5,988 bases of DNA from Myxococcales bacterium (GTDB lineage Bacteria; Myxococcota; Polyangia; Polyangiales; Polyangiaceae), in assembly GCA_020430865.1 (NCBI GenBank), contig JAGQIY010000480.1, forward strand, positions 1 to 5,988, written 5' to 3'. Numbering within the stretch: the first letter of the stretch is position 1; the number at the start of each line of letters is the position of its first letter. Below are positions 5,988 through 5,988 of the stretch, piece by piece. Both the position numbers and the translations under genes were made by a program. Under the pieces are notes generated by a model, which was given only the letters and a program-made list of their open reading frames with translations, was not told the origin of the DNA and ran no database searches.

Positions 5988-5988
5988 C

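Overview
The window looks like a piece of a high-GC genome from the Myxococcota, probably Polyangiales-like. This is inference: GC is high throughout, every real gene encodes an exported protein, three are built around long Gly/Ser linkers, and one carries a cysteine-rich tail of a kind I associate with myxobacterial lipoproteins. There are no rRNA, tRNA, CRISPR or transposase signatures.

Layout. (1) Positions 1-981, plus strand: the 3' end of a gene whose start lies outside the window. It has an unrecognised N-terminal part, a Gly/Ser linker and a 10-cysteine C-terminal domain. (2) Positions 992-3316, minus strand: a complete lipoprotein glycoside hydrolase of family GH92 (exo-alpha-mannosidase), convergent with the first gene and ending 10 bases from its stop. 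(3) Positions 3317-3781: a 465-base divergent intergenic region with three GCCGAGG direct repeats and a strong bulged hairpin. (4) Positions 3782-4480, plus strand: a small lipoprotein with a Gly-rich repeat linker and a 14-cysteine tail. (5) A 200-base gap with a terminator-like hairpin and a direct-repeat pair. (6) Positions 4681-5922, plus strand: a lipoprotein with a very long Gly/Ser/Ala linker and a C-terminal LamG/concanavalin-like jellyroll domain, followed by a long imperfect hairpin that probably ends transcription.

How the parts may fit together. The GH92 enzyme would release mannose from mannose-rich glycans or glycoproteins at the cell surface. The two downstream lipoproteins have a lipid anchor, a flexible stalk and a disulfide-rich or lectin-like head, a design suited to surface display and binding. 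A shared role, for example in feeding on yeast or other glycan-rich prey, is only inferred from proximity. The genes are not in one operon and no known pathway links them. The most notable signals are a codon-usage break inside the first gene, the intergenic hairpin, and repeat duplications in the linkers that differ only at synonymous sites.
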